Source: Candidatus Xiphinematobacter sp. Idaho Grape (GTDB taxonomy: Bacteria > Verrucomicrobiota > Verrucomicrobiia > Chthoniobacterales > Xiphinematobacteraceae). Taken from it: a stretch of DNA of 64,000 nucleotides. The DNA lies in NCBI RefSeq assembly GCF_001318295.1, contig NZ_CP012665.1, positions 124,001 to 188,000 on the forward strand, given 5' to 3'. This document shows, piece by piece, positions 19,447 through 28,830 of this stretch (position 1 is its first letter; each line of letters begins with the position of its first letter). A program made the translations under genes and the position numbers. Under the pieces are notes generated by a model. The model was not told where the DNA came from and searched no databases. It saw only the letters and a list, made by a program, of their open reading frames with translations.

Positions 19447-19872
19447 ATCTTCTTAGTGAGAACAAAGATAACATCGTCATGCTGTGGAAAAGTGTCTCCG
19501 CACCTCCACAAATTTTTCTGTCACCGCCTGCTTTCTGCGCCATCCCCTCGGGGACATACCAGACCATCGGAAAAAGCACCGAAAGAATCCTTGAGCTCCC
19601 TTTGGCTCCCACAGTCATTTCCAGAGTGCATCTGTTGCTTCTGTCCGTACAGAGCAGTGGATAATCGTTTTGTGATAACTGTGTACATTTTGCCCCGGTA
19701 GAGCAGCGAGCGCAGCAGGCAATGCCGCCAGAGGATCTGTACAAGTTCCTATAAGCACCTAGATATAAGCACCTAGAAGGGCGAATTACCTACGAAGCAA
19801 GCGGACCTATGCGGCCCTCATATAGTTTCTGGAACGAAAAACGCAAGATTTTTTTCTTGCTGCTGGAAAGGA
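19447..19872. other. Upstream region of grpE-dnaJ with a 14-bp tandem duplication
   Basis: About 426 bp with no recognisable gene. It contains a perfect tandem duplication of TATAAGCACCTAGA at 19750-19763 and 19764-19777. A minus-strand open frame overlapping the grpE start (19433-19744) does not resemble HrcA or any other family. The grpE promoter must be here, but I cannot place it. No heat-shock CIRCE element is seen. Confidence 0.45.
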
Positions 19873-20499
19873 CTACTGTCTCCACAAAAACGATCGGCGG
19901 AGAGCCACAACCTTTCCTTCCACAATAAGCAGCGCCCTCCAGGAGACAACTCTTCCAAACTTTAAGTAATCTTCCCCTACCACTCTGAACTTGGATTCAT
20001 AGGAACCAAGCGCATTAGGGTAGAAACACTCCAATGCCTGCGTCTTGTTGCCTAAGGAATTCTGATGGTACTCAAACCGCACTATAATGTTTGCCCTTGT
20101 TGAAGTACGCCATAAAAATGAAAAGTAATTTCCGCGTAACTGGTTAAACTGGTTTTGAGAGATTGCGCCGTGGTTAATTAAGTTACGTTCAAAGTTAATT
20201 GCTTCACAGCTTGTAGGAATAAAGGAACTTGGCTCATTAAAAAATTGTCGAACTTTTTTCAGCTGAAACTGGCTATTGGGTGCCAATGGAAGCACTAGTA
20301 GCTTGCAAGGTACGACCGGTGGTTGCAAGGTAGTGGCACAGCTTGTAACGGAAAGGAAAAAGAGAAGAATTTGGCCTCTTCTTACCCATTCGCCCCCGTT
20401 AGACGGGATGGTGGGGGTTTTCCCCCTCTTAAGACTCGAGTATATGTACTGACAGAATGCACGAACGAGCCTACCCTTCTGTAGGTGATAGTCTGCCAT
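19873..20499 (-). CDS. Unidentified putative lipoprotein
   Basis: I do not recognise this protein. In the open frame (which extends upstream to a TTG at 20601, with ATG options at 20559, 20550 and 20499) a stretch WVRRGQILLFFLSVTSC looks like a lipoprotein signal: two arginines, a hydrophobic core and a lipobox-like cysteine. The segment before it is unusually long for a signal peptide, and no start codon lies immediately upstream of the arginines, so the start is uncertain. The mature part is about 155 residues with alternating hydrophobic and polar residues suggesting beta structure. The reading frame runs cleanly to its stop, supporting a real gene. It is monocistronic and divergent from msbA. 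Confidence 0.5.
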   Translation of the reverse strand: MADYHLQKGRLVRAFCQYIYSSLKRGKTPTIPSNGGEWVRRGQILLFFLSVTSCATTLQPPVVPCKLLVLPLAPNSQFQLKKVRQFFNEPSSFIPTSCEAINFERNLINHGAISQNQFNQLRGNYFSFLWRTSTRANIIVRFEYHQNSLGNKTQALECFYPNALGSYESKFRVVGEDYLKFGRVVSWRALLIVEGKVVALRRSFLWRQ

Positions 20500-20854
20500 C
20501 TTGCTTGAAACTATCTTGCCTCTCGCGTTGGAAGGAGCCGAAGATTGCATCAGCCACATGTATTGGTCGTTGCAGTCTCCTGGGGTAGGTAGATCTGGCA
20601 ATTCTTTTCCAAGCGTAAAAGTTTTACCTTGTTTCTGAATGAAACTGATAGAATGCCGTGATCCTTGGTGTGTGGCTCCGCTTGTCCACTCCTTCCAACA
20701 GGGACAACGGTGGTAGCGATGCCAACACTTTATTTTGCCCTCTTCAGCGGTGGGTTCTCTTTTATATGCTTTGTGCTTTGTTATTCTGCTGCTGGCCCAT
20801 TAGGTAGTTTTCCGACACGGCTGTTTCTGGGCTCTAGACCATTCTTCTTCCCCT

Positions 20855-22678
20855 ATGTCCCACTCTCCAAAAGCAAAACTTCCCTTTCTCAAACTGGTGA
20901 GAGCGGCCTGGATACCCTATCTACAAATGCTGCCCTTCTTAGGGCCATATCGAAAACGGTTTACACTTGGGCTAATGTGTGGGATTGGGTTTGCGCTTGT
21001 AAACGGGTGTGTACCGTTAATTATCAGGTATGTAGGGGAGAAAGTTTTCCGTACAGGAGCTAGCCAAGCTGAATTGATACATGCTGCGGAGTCTAACCAG
21101 GGGGACAAATTAAGCCTGTCAGTTATCTTGATTTGCCTGCTCATTCCACTGACAATGCTGACGCGTAGCGTCCTGTCCTACCTAAGTACCTATTGCATGC
21201 GGTGGGTTAGTCTCCGACTTCTGACGGACATGAGGCAGGCATTGTTTCTACACTTGATTTCACAGTCAATGGACTTCTTCAACCAAGCTAGGGTTGGCAA
21301 GCTAATTTCTCGCGTAATGCATGACACACGCACGGCGCAGGGAGCCCTTGTTTCGATAGCCTCAGAACTTACTAAAGCCCCTCTCTCCGTGCTGCTAGGA
21401 GTAGGCGTCCTTGTGCGTATCGACTGGAGATTCAGTTTAACTACTCTCGCACTCCTTCCGCTTTGTATCGTACCAGTTCTAATATGTGGCAAAAAGGTTC
21501 GCCGTGCCGGGAGAGAGGAGGAGAATGAGGTTGGGGCCATGTCTGTAATCCTCCAAGAATCTCTTACCGGCATCCGCATGGTCAAAGGATTTGGGCGAGA
21601 AGCCTACCAAGCCCAACTCTTCAACAAGTCCAGCGAGGCCCAATTGGAACATAGCCTAAGGATCTGCAAAAGTGCTGAAATCGTCCAACCACTTATTGAA
21701 GGTGTCTCTGCCTGCGGCGTCTCTCTTGCGTTGATGTACGTGTACTACTGGGAAATGTCAGCTGTAAAATTTCTTGTTCTGCTCGTAGGCATCTTCCTCC
21801 TCTATGAGCCTGTTAAGAAGCTTAGCAAAATTCCTCTTGAACTCCAGAAGTGTCTAACTTGTGCTGTAAACATCTTTGACCTTTTACGATTGAGGCCCTC
21901 TACTCAGGACTGGTCAGAGGCACGGCAGCTTGTCAACCCGCAAGGGAATGTACGATTTGAGAGGGTGTCATTTTCCTATAGGGATGGCAAAAAGGCACTG
22001 AGCGACATCTCACTTTCAATCCGTTCCGGATGTCAATATGCCCTGGTAGGAGCTAGCGGTGCAGGCAAAACCACCATACTTTCGCTTTTATTACGCTTCT
22101 ATGACCCTCAGGAAGGGCACATTCTGCTTGATGGAATAGATATTCGGCGTCTCACTCAGGAGTCCCTTCGCAAGAATATCGGACTAGTCAGTCAGGACAT
22201 CTTTCTTTTTCATGACACGATTCACGAGAACATTCGCTACGGGCGTCTAGATGCTTCCCAAGAAGAAGTTGAGGAGGCAGCTAGGCTTGCATTTGCGCAC
22301 GATTTTATTCTAGAACAGCCAGAGGGCTACAATACGATTATCGGCGATAAGGGGTGTCAACTTTCTGGGGGACAAAAGCAGAGGCTTTCCATCGCTCGAG
22401 CAATTCTCAAAGATGCTCCTATTCTGTTATTGGATGAAGCGACGGCAGCATTGGACTCCCAGTCTGAACGTATGGTTCAGTCTGCCCTGGAACGCCTAAC
22501 ACGAGGCCGGACAACGATAGCTATTGCTCATCGTCTTTCGACCATTTTAAACTCGGACGAGATCATAGTAATGGATTGTGGTCACCTCGTTGAACATGGA
22601 TCTCATATTCAGCTGCTCCGTAACTCTGCGACTTATCGAAAGCTCTATGAGTTGCAATTTTCTGCTCATCCTCATTAG
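20855..22678 (+). CDS. msbA: Lipid A / multidrug ABC exporter of the MsbA type
   Basis: A half-transporter with six membrane segments (about residues 30-330) fused to an ATPase domain, 607 residues in all. The ATPase has Walker A GASGAGKTT, Q-loop SQDIFLF, signature LSGGQKQR, Walker B ILLLDEATAALD and the H-loop IAHRLST. Such dimers flip lipid A across the inner membrane or export drugs. With lptE and bamD-like genes nearby in the window, the lipid A role is the more likely, but the sequence alone does not prove the substrate. purH follows after 31 bp. Confidence 0.86.
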   Translation: MSHSPKAKLPFLKLVRAAWIPYLQMLPFLGPYRKRFTLGLMCGIGFALVNGCVPLIIRYVGEKVFRTGASQAELIHAAESNQGDKLSLSVILICLLIPLTMLTRSVLSYLSTYCMRWVSLRLLTDMRQALFLHLISQSMDFFNQARVGKLISRVMHDTRTAQGALVSIASELTKAPLSVLLGVGVLVRIDWRFSLTTLALLPLCIVPVLICGKKVRRAGREEENEVGAMSVILQESLTGIRMVKGFGREAYQAQLFNKSSEAQLEHSLRICKSAEIVQPLIEGVSACGVSLALMYVYYWEMSAVKFLVLLVGIFLLYEPVKKLSKIPLELQKCLTCAVNIFDLLRLRPSTQDWSEARQLVNPQGNVRFERVSFSYRDGKKALSDISLSIRSGCQYALVGASGAGKTTILSLLLRFYDPQEGHILLDGIDIRRLTQESLRKNIGLVSQDIFLFHDTIHENIRYGRLDASQEEVEEAARLAFAHDFILEQPEGYNTIIGDKGCQLSGGQKQRLSIARAILKDAPILLLDEATAALDSQSERMVQSALERLTRGRTTIAIAHRLSTILNSDEIIVMDCGHLVEHGSHIQLLRNSATYRKLYELQFSAHPH

Positions 22679-22709
22679 CAATGAATACATCTGTTGTCTC
22701 TACTTCCCC

Positions 22710-24233
22710 ATGAAAGTTTCTCGCGCTCTCATTTCCGTTTTTGACAAAGCTGGCCTGGTCTCCTTCGCTTCTAGGTTGGGAGAGCTAGGCATTGAAATGC
22801 TTGCTACTAGTGGTACTGCCAGAACGTTACAAGTTGAGGGGATTCCCGTGATGGAAATCTCCGAATTCACTGGATTTCCAGAAATTCTAGGGGGAAGGGT
22901 AAGAACTCTGCATCCGAAAGTACACGCCGGGTTACTTTATTTGCGAGAGAGGGAACAGCATGTGCAAGAGGTACTAGCCCACGGAATTCAGCCAATAGAT
23001 CTTGTTATCGTTAACCTTTACCCTTTTGCAGAAACCGCTTCTCGTAGAGGAATAACCCTTGAAGAGGCTCTAGAGCAAATCGACATTGGCGGCCCTTCTA
23101 TGATTCGCAGCGCCGCCAAAAACTACCGATACGTAACTGTGGTCACGGACCCTGCAGACTATGCGAGCGTGCTAGAAGACCTTGAAACAAATGCTGGGGA
23201 AACAACATGCAAACTGCGCAAAAGACTTGCCGCTAAAGCCTTCTCCACCACATCCTCTTACGACGCTGGTATTACCAAGTACCTCAGCCAGGAACAAGAA
23301 GCCCACAACAGATTTATGCTGGATCTACCCCTCGCCTGTTGCCTAAGTTACGGGGAAAATCCCCACCAGAACGCAAAACTCTACGGGTCATTTTTCGATT
23401 ATGTCGATAAACTTCATGGTAGGGAACTTTCCTACAACAACATCCTGGACATTAGTAGCGCGGTGGCACTGATTGTAGAGTTTACTGAACCAACTATAGC
23501 CATTCTAAAGCACACAAACCCCTGCGGGGTGGGCTCCGATTCTGACCTTAAGGGGGCTTGGATGAAAGCCTTTTCCACGGATCGGCTGGCATCCTTCGGT
23601 GGGGTTGTCGTCATAAACCGTCCAATCACCCTCGCACTAGCGCAAGCTATTGCAGAAGTCTTTATCGAGGTTATTATCGCCACAGGCTTTGAAACAGGAG
23701 CCCTCTCACTTCTACAGAGGAGGAAAAATCTCCGCCTCATGCGGATACTTCAACGGCCTCCCATGGACACGTGGGAAGCCCATTCTGTAGCAGGAGGTAT
23801 GCTTATTCAGGACATGGATCCGCCCAATGTGGGTGGGTTAGGACATAAAGTAGTTTCCTCTCGTCCTCCCGATCCAAGGGAAATAGAAGCCATGTCATTC
23901 GGATGGAAAGTCGTTAAGCATGTTAAGTCTAACGCCATTGTCTATTCTGCCAGAGATTGTACCCTTGGAATCGGGGCCGGGCAAATGTCGCGAATTGATG
24001 CGTCGCGTATCGCGGCCTGGAAAGCACAAAAGGCAGGGTTATCGCTACAGGGCAGCGCGGTCTGTAGCGACGCATTTTTCCCGTTTGCAGATGGGTTAAT
24101 TGCGGCTGCCGAGGCTGGAGCAACTACTGCAATACAACCTGGAGGTGCCATACGGGATAAGGAGGTAATCGAAGCTGCGGATGCGCGGGGAATGGCTATG
24201 GTTTTCACGGGAACCCGGCATTTTAAGCATTAA
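22710..24233 (+). CDS. purH: Bifunctional AICAR formyltransferase / IMP cyclohydrolase
   Basis: Last two steps of de novo IMP synthesis. Starting at ATG 22710 the product is 507 residues. The N-terminal cyclohydrolase has LATSGTART and GGRVRTLHPK. The formyltransferase half contains LSYGENPHQNA, ILKHTNPCGVG with the catalytic K-H pair, DRLASFGGVV and SDAFFPFADG near the end, closing with FTGTRHFKH. An upstream in-frame GTG at 22578 lies inside msbA and is not the start. All expected blocks are present. The 31-bp spacing from msbA allows cotranscription. Confidence 0.95.
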   Translation: MKVSRALISVFDKAGLVSFASRLGELGIEMLATSGTARTLQVEGIPVMEISEFTGFPEILGGRVRTLHPKVHAGLLYLREREQHVQEVLAHGIQPIDLVIVNLYPFAETASRRGITLEEALEQIDIGGPSMIRSAAKNYRYVTVVTDPADYASVLEDLETNAGETTCKLRKRLAAKAFSTTSSYDAGITKYLSQEQEAHNRFMLDLPLACCLSYGENPHQNAKLYGSFFDYVDKLHGRELSYNNILDISSAVALIVEFTEPTIAILKHTNPCGVGSDSDLKGAWMKAFSTDRLASFGGVVVINRPITLALAQAIAEVFIEVIIATGFETGALSLLQRRKNLRLMRILQRPPMDTWEAHSVAGGMLIQDMDPPNVGGLGHKVVSSRPPDPREIEAMSFGWKVVKHVKSNAIVYSARDCTLGIGAGQMSRIDASRIAAWKAQKAGLSLQGSAVCSDAFFPFADGLIAAAEAGATTAIQPGGAIRDKEVIEAADARGMAMVFTGTRHFKH

Positions 24234-24893
24234 TTCCCCTACTGCCTCGCAGCTTTCCTATCCGTTCATTTTGCTGCCTGGACTTGGAAGTAAAGGCCCT
24301 CGGAAACCCCGCAAAATTTGCATGTTCTCTGCCTTTTGCGCAATATACACACCAGGAAGATGGGGTTACAGCAGAAGGGACCAGGCTGTACTTTGCGATA
24401 GGGCCCGTTTTCTTTCCTGCTTTAGGAGATCCCCACTACTTTGCGGGAACCCGTTTGAGAGCTACTACCCTTTCATCAGGAACGACTGCTGCTTATTTTA
24501 AGCATACATCCCAGCACGGCTACGTGTAGGAGATATTATCCCTGATTAGGAGGGATCTATCCTCTTAGCCACAGAAAAACCTCTATACCACAATGTTAAT
24601 GAAATAGCCTCTCTCCTGGGTCGATAATTTCCCCTCCTCCTAACATTCAGGATAAGCCAAGCTACTTCATTTTCCCTACCCAAAAAATTCTGTACTCTTG
24701 GAAGACTTGTAAATTCTTGTTTTACGCTTGATACACGGCTACGAATACAGCCCATCTGGCTTCTCTACTTCCTTAGATACCCCAGGAGGGCTTTTAGCAG
24801 GTTATCTCCAAACATACTCATATAAAACGATATGATCTTTTCTAGAAACATTTCTACGGAGCTTTAGATAGCTCCAACCGACTTACACTATTC
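24234..24893. other. Longest gene-free spacer, purH to gatC
   Basis: About 660 bp. Apart from the open frame at 24284-24529 described separately, there is a 69-codon minus-strand frame (24546-24755) rich in arginine that matches no family I know. No tRNA or structured RNA core is visible. The region before gatC is AT-richer and probably contains its promoter. Confidence 0.45.
24284..24529 (+). pseudogene. Possible gene remnant downstream of purH
   Basis: A frame of 81 codons from TTG 24284 to a stop at 24529, open further upstream but without an ATG start. The translation is rich in aromatic and small residues, for example YFAIGPVFFPALGDPHYFAG, and reads like protein rather than random sequence. 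I cannot assign a family. It could be the 3' end of a decayed gene or simple chance, since open frames of this size occur by chance at this GC content. Confidence 0.2.
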
Positions 24894-25181
24894 ATGGGTA
24901 GTCCTTACTTCAATGTACATGATGTTGCAGCCCTCGCTCGCATCGCGCTCACTGAGCAGGAGGAATCCCTTTTTCAGATCCAGCTGGAGCAAATATTGGA
25001 ATGTATAGAACAGCTGAAGGCCGTAGATGTTTCTGACGTGGAGCCAACGGCCCATGCGGCGCCAATATACAATGTATTTCGGAAAGATGAACCTATAGAT
25101 GGTCTTACCAAGACAGCTGCTTTAGAGAATGCTCCACGTTCATCCGATGGGCTGTTTGTGGTGACCAAAGTTGTCGAGTAA
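24894..25181 (+). CDS. gatC: Asp-tRNA(Asn)/Glu-tRNA(Gln) amidotransferase subunit C
   Basis: Small subunit that joins GatA and GatB. The 95-residue protein has the family's opening helix with VAALARIALTEQEESLF, the ILECIEQLKAVDVSDVEPTAHA core, and ends with a DGLFVVTKVVE-type tail. gatA begins four bases after its stop, so they are cotranscribed. gatB lies 33 kb away on the other strand. Confidence 0.93.
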   Translation: MGSPYFNVHDVAALARIALTEQEESLFQIQLEQILECIEQLKAVDVSDVEPTAHAAPIYNVFRKDEPIDGLTKTAALENAPRSSDGLFVVTKVVE

Positions 25182-25185
25182 CTGA

Positions 25186-26634
25186 ATGGAAATTACAAAG
25201 CTAACCCTGCACGAGTTGCAACAGAAGTTTCGAACTAAAGAGCTCCACCCACGCGATGCCATTAAAGCATTAGAGGAACGGATTGTCCAGGTAGAGCCAA
25301 AGGTAAGAGCCCTTTTACACTGGGATGTAGAAGGCGCCATGCAATTGGCTGAGCGGGTAGATATTTCGCTCCCACTGGGTGGGTTGCCTATTGCTATCAA
25401 GGATGCCATTCATGTAGAAGGGGACCTTTGCACTTGTGCCTCTAGAATGCTTGCTCGCTACCGTGCCCCCTACGATGCAACGGTTATCACTCGGCTAAGA
25501 GCAGCCGGTGCTATTCCGTTCACACGGACAAATATGGACGAATTCTCTATGGGGTCTTCTAATGAAACCTCAGCTGTACAGCCTACCTATAATCCTTGGG
25601 ATCTGCAGCGTACTCCGGGAGGCTCCAGTGGGGGATCTGCTGCGGCTGTTGCTGCTCGTGAAGCCTTCGTAGCCTTAGGCTCGGATACGGGCGGCTCTAT
25701 TCGGCAACCAGCTGCTTTTTGCGGCTGCGTGGGTCTTAAACCAACGTATGGTCGCGTTTCACGCTATGGACTCGTTGCCCTCGCCTCGTCGCTGGATCAG
25801 ATTGGTCCACTTGCTCGTTCTACACGCGATTGTGCTATGGTATTTAACGCTATTGCAGGAAAGGACCCAAAAGATTCCACCTGCTTAGAATGTGCCCAGG
25901 AGGATTTTACGCGTGAGTTTAATCTTGGTGTGAAGGGGCTACGTCTTGGTATTCCAAAAGAATATTTTGTAGAAGGAATGGATTCTCAGGTGCGGTCTGC
26001 TGTAGAGAAGGTTATCCAGCAGTGTAGTGAGCTGGGGGCTGAAATTGTAGAACTTTCTCTGCCTCACACACAATATGCTGTCAACGCATACTATATTTTA
26101 GCTACGGCTGAGGCTTCTTCAAACCTTGCTCGGTTTGATGGCGTGCGCTATGGTTACTATGCTGAAGGTCCTCAAAGTTTGTTTGATCACTATCGACGTA
26201 GCCGTGAGGAAGGTTTTGGCAGTGAAGTCAAACGTCGCATTATCCTTGGTACTTATGTACTAAGCTCAGGTTACTATGATGCCTACTATCTCCGTGCTCA
26301 AAGAGTACGTACCCTCATTCGTGAAGATTTTAAAGAAGCCTTTAGTAAAGTGGATGCCCTTGTTTGTCCTACATCGCCGGACGTTGCCTTCCGTCTAGGG
26401 GAGCGCAGGGATAACCCTCTGCGTATGTATTTGGCGGATGTTTTTACCATTGCTACGAATCTAGCTGGAATCTGCGGTATTAGTGTGCCCTGTGGCTTTG
26501 CAATAGTGGAAGGGTCGTCTCTTCCAATTGGAGTTCAGTTCCTTGGCAATGCCCTTGAAGAGGCGAAACTGCTGCGTCTTGCCAATGCCTACGAATTAGC
26601 CTCCGGATGGACTGCCTGCACAGCAATTCTTTAG
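25186..26634 (+). CDS. gatA: Asp-tRNA(Asn)/Glu-tRNA(Gln) amidotransferase subunit A
   Basis: The glutaminase subunit: releases ammonia from glutamine for amidation of mischarged tRNAs. The 482-residue amidase has the Ser-cisSer-Lys triad: lysine in [12 protein letters not shown] and the serines in [13 protein letters not shown] and [26 protein letters not shown] follows. Length and order of blocks are normal. Its start ATG lies four bases after gatC. Together with gatB this gives a complete GatCAB, implying indirect charging of Gln and/or Asn tRNAs. Confidence 0.96.
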   Translation: MEITKLTLHELQQKFRTKELHPRDAIKALEERIVQVEPKVRALLHWDVEGAMQLAERVDISLPLGGLPIAIKDAIHVEGDLCTCASRMLARYRAPYDATVITRLRAAGAIPFTRTNMDEFSMGSSNETSAVQPTYNPWDLQRTPGGSSGGSAAAVAAREAFVALGSDTGGSIRQPAAFCGCVGLKPTYGRVSRYGLVALASSLDQIGPLARSTRDCAMVFNAIAGKDPKDSTCLECAQEDFTREFNLGVKGLRLGIPKEYFVEGMDSQVRSAVEKVIQQCSELGAEIVELSLPHTQYAVNAYYILATAEASSNLARFDGVRYGYYAEGPQSLFDHYRRSREEGFGSEVKRRIILGTYVLSSGYYDAYYLRAQRVRTLIREDFKEAFSKVDALVCPTSPDVAFRLGERRDNPLRMYLADVFTIATNLAGICGISVPCGFAIVEGSSLPIGVQFLGNALEEAKLLRLANAYELASGWTACTAIL

Positions 26635-26655
26635 GCACTTATTAAGAAACAAATC

Positions 26656-27732
26656 CTAGTCGCCAAAGGAGATTTCCGAGGCACGGGCATCTTGAACTAT
26701 CTGGCAATCTGGGGGAACCTGTCGCAGTTTATTAACTGCTTCATTAATAGGTACTTCTGTGATGCAGTCGTCTGCATAACTTACCATCATGCCAAATTTA
26801 TTCTCATGGATAAGTTTAACGGCATGAACCCCAAAACGAGTGCCAAGGATACGGTCCACAGCGGTAGGGGCCCCTCCTCGTTGGAGATGTCCCAAGACAC
26901 AGACACGAGTTTCCTTTCCAGTACGGTTTGCTATTTCGTGTCCCACCACTTCTCCTACTCCACCTAAGCGGTACTCTCCGCCCATGACAGTATGAAGATA
27001 CTGTCCTCCTTGCTTTGGACGAGCTCCCTCAGCGACAACTACCATAGTACTTTTTGCCCCAAACTTATCACGTTGCCTAACTGTCTCTGAGACTCTATCT
27101 AAGTCAAAAGGAATTTCTGGAATTAGGATGACATCTGCTCCCCCAGCCATACCTCCATAAAGAGCAATCCAGCCTGCGTGGCGCCCCATGACCTCTAAAA
27201 CCATGACGCGCCGATGGCTTGTTGCGGTAGTATGGAGGCGATCCATAGCATCCACTACACAAGCAACGGCTGAGTCGAAACCAAATGTAATAGCTGTAGC
27301 TTCCAAGTCATTGTCGATTGTTTTCGGAACACCCACGATAGGCATCCCGTTTTCAAAAAGCTGCAGGCCGGTAGTTAGTGAACCATCGCCGCCAACAATG
27401 ATGAGAGCGTGCAGACCGCAGGTATCAAAAGTTTGGCGAACCTTTTGAATAGTTTCTTGTGGAATGGCAGCTTTATCTCCTGCTCCTATTTTTGCAATGA
27501 AGTGCCCCTTGTTTGTAGTACCAAGGATAGTCCCACCGAGGTGCATTATGCCTGCAGTGGCAGAGCGGTCAAGCGAAAGGAAATTGCCTGGAGGCAGGAG
27601 CCCTTCAAATCCCTCACAGCATCCAAGTACTTCCATCCCATAACGATCTGCAGTGCGAGTGACAGCTCTCACAACTGCATTAAGCCCTGGACAATCTCCG
27701 CCAGTAGTCAGTACACTGATTTTTTTTCTCAT
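26656..27732 (-). CDS. pfkA: 6-phosphofructokinase
   Basis: Phosphorylates fructose 6-phosphate in glycolysis. From ATG 27732 (MRKKISVLTTGGDCPG) the product is 358 residues; an in-frame extension to 27882 is not conserved in the family and overlaps the next gene. The phosphoryl-donor loop reads GGDGS at 114-118, the ATP-type form, while the next loop is PKTIDND at 136-142, with lysine where classic ATP enzymes have glycine. This glycine/lysine mix is known in the actinobacterial-type group that uses ATP. MGRHAGW at 182-188 is also present. I therefore predict ATP use, but pyrophosphate use is not excluded. Confidence 0.9.
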   Translation of the reverse strand: MRKKISVLTTGGDCPGLNAVVRAVTRTADRYGMEVLGCCEGFEGLLPPGNFLSLDRSATAGIMHLGGTILGTTNKGHFIAKIGAGDKAAIPQETIQKVRQTFDTCGLHALIIVGGDGSLTTGLQLFENGMPIVGVPKTIDNDLEATAITFGFDSAVACVVDAMDRLHTTATSHRRVMVLEVMGRHAGWIALYGGMAGGADVILIPEIPFDLDRVSETVRQRDKFGAKSTMVVVAEGARPKQGGQYLHTVMGGEYRLGGVGEVVGHEIANRTGKETRVCVLGHLQRGGAPTAVDRILGTRFGVHAVKLIHENKFGMMVSYADDCITEVPINEAVNKLRQVPPDCQIVQDARASEISFGD

Positions 27733-27814
27733 CTGGTTATGAATGTTATCTCCATCTCTTTTCCTAAAGAGGACACTAGTCTTTTGTTTCTCCCCGAGTG
27801 AGTAGGAAGGGAGT

Positions 27815-28741
27815 TTAGAGAAAATCGTGCTCTCTAATAGGACGCCCTTGGGTAATCCACTCATCATATAGCCTCCATCCATACCGTAGAGATGCCAAGC
27901 CGTCGTTCAAGCAATTAGTAGATCCCAATAGAACAATGAGAAGGCGCCGAGGGGTAATAATGATCCATCTGTTCTCGTGTTGCGTAGCAATGGGGAGATG
28001 ATCAGTTGTTAGTACAAGGTGGCTCCTGTTTATTTCACCACAGCAGTTGTTGCCTTTTACCCCATCGATGCGTTTGTAACCAAGAAATTGGTTGGTATTT
28101 TGGAGATAGAAAGAATGCACCACTCCCTTTCGGACAATTTGAATAGTCCGTGAGGCCTGGCTGGCATAGAAACGGAACTGGGCTTTCTGGTGAGCATAAT
28201 GAGTCAAGCGGGCAATATCCACTGCTGTTGAATAGGGTTGTTGCTTTTTTGTAAAACATGACCCACCTGGATTAAGAAAGTGGGTATGGTGCATTCCTAA
28301 ACGGTGTGCTAGCATGTTCATTTGTGAGACAAAGTTTCTTTCTGCAGAAAGACCCCTAGGATTATGAACGCGCGAGCCGATATATTCGGCCAGTGTGTGA
28401 GCTGCCCCACAGTCTGAGGAGAGAATTATGCAGTAAATCAGGTCTCGCAGAGAAATTTTATCTCCGGGTCTCAGGATAGAATTGAAATCTGAACCGTTTG
28501 GAACCACAGCTAGGGTGGAGAGGGGGGTCCTGTTAACGTAGATCCAGTCGAGTGCTACCGCTACAGTGGCAATAGTCGCTAGGGTGCCGATGTGGAGTCT
28601 GTGCTCGATGCTTCTGCCGTGCAAAATGTAGCCAGTTTGATTATCTGCTATGAGCACACTTTCCTGAGCTGGTATGACGGTAGCAAGGAGTGAGGCGATG
28701 GATCCCCAACTAAAAAAGGAGCTGTATTGATGAAACTGCAT
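27815..28741 (-). CDS. S11-family D-alanyl-D-alanine carboxypeptidase homologue lacking the catalytic motifs
   Basis: The 308-residue protein follows the PBP5-like family over its whole length: a signal-like hydrophobic N-terminus (about 8-24), VLIADNQTGYILHGR (family: DAKTGRVLYAR), LRPGDKISLRDLI, LAHRLGMHHTHFLNPGG. Yet the three active-site motifs are altered. The SxxK site reads GTLA (52-55), SxN reads SDC (109-111) and KTG reads KGN (229-231). Without the serine and lysine it should not hydrolyse or bind penicillin in the usual way. The frame is uninterrupted over 300 codons, so either it was kept for a structural role or inactivation is recent. It lies on the same strand as pfkA and ribF. 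Confidence 0.75.
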   Translation of the reverse strand: MQFHQYSSFFSWGSIASLLATVIPAQESVLIADNQTGYILHGRSIEHRLHIGTLATIATVAVALDWIYVNRTPLSTLAVVPNGSDFNSILRPGDKISLRDLIYCIILSSDCGAAHTLAEYIGSRVHNPRGLSAERNFVSQMNMLAHRLGMHHTHFLNPGGSCFTKKQQPYSTAVDIARLTHYAHQKAQFRFYASQASRTIQIVRKGVVHSFYLQNTNQFLGYKRIDGVKGNNCCGEINRSHLVLTTDHLPIATQHENRWIIITPRRLLIVLLGSTNCLNDGLASLRYGWRLYDEWITQGRPIREHDFL

Positions 28742-28830
28742 GCTATGCTCGGGTGGAAACTTATTGGGGAGCAGGAGGAAGCAGCAACAATCCTCGCTTT
28801 TTAGACGAAGGCAATGCAGCAGAGAGGATC

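Noticed and set aside
19433-19744. Cys-containing minus-strand frame that might be an HrcA or FmdB remnant
   Set aside because: No conserved motif of either family; overlaps the grpE start.
20665-21063. Hydrophobic frame ahead of msbA
   Set aside because: Runs into msbA in a different frame; no separate start or motif support.
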